Shown here piece by piece: positions 5,924 through 5,930 of a DNA stretch of 5,930 nucleotides (its first letter is position 1; each line of letters starts with the position of its first letter). Under the pieces are notes generated by a model. That model had not been told where the DNA came from and did no database searches. It saw only the letters and a list, made by a program, of their open reading frames with translations. Made by a program: the position numbers and the translations under genes. Source of the stretch: Acidobacteriota bacterium (GTDB lineage: Bacteria > Acidobacteriota > Terriglobia > Acidiferrales > UBA7541); contig QHYP01000229.1 of assembly GCA_003224195.1 (NCBI GenBank), positions 1 to 5,930 of the forward strand. The letters are read 5' to 3'.

Positions 5924-5930
5924 ACACCAA

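Overview
The window is a gene-dense piece of a secondary-metabolite locus, with everything on the + strand. In order it holds the 3' part of a bacterial cytochrome P450 (left end outside the window), a complete single-module nonribosomal peptide synthetase (NRPS: condensation, adenylation, carrier), and two consecutive alpha/beta-hydrolase-fold proteins. No RNA genes, CRISPR arrays, insertion sequences or attachment sites were seen. The base composition is moderately GC-rich by eye. The P450 and hydrolase families resemble those of soil bacteria such as Acidobacteria, but this is an impression and no taxonomic marker is present.

Layout: 1-761 P450, 5'-truncated; 762-869 a short gap with a perfectly paired, bulged hairpin and no convincing promoter; 870-4160 NRPS C-A-PCP, 1096 residues, with no thioesterase or epimerase; 4157-4966 hydrolase 1; 4963-5907 hydrolase 2; 5908-5930 a 23-base tail with a possible ribosome binding site for a next gene. 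Both junctions NRPS/hydrolase 1 and hydrolase 1/hydrolase 2 are ATGA overlaps. The last three genes are therefore very likely co-transcribed and translationally coupled, and the P450 probably belongs to the same operon.

How the genes may work together: the adenylation domain carries a pocket code read as D-I-L-Q-L-G-M-V-W-K, close to a known glycine code, so the module probably loads glycine on its carrier domain. The condensation domain has Gln in place of the catalytic His (HQIISDA instead of HHxxxDG), so it may be inactive or unconventional. The module has no release domain. The two hydrolases resemble the pair found with exosortase A loci, which also lie beside AMP-ligases and carrier proteins. 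Hydrolase 1 lacks both the nucleophile (GLRLG, Arg in place of Ser) and an obvious catalytic His. Hydrolase 2 has a Cys in the nucleophile position (GGCSG) with plausible Asp and His partners. The most interesting reading is a glycine-loading module translationally coupled to a pseudoenzyme/cysteine-hydrolase pair that may release, edit or transfer the carrier-bound product. That role is inference.
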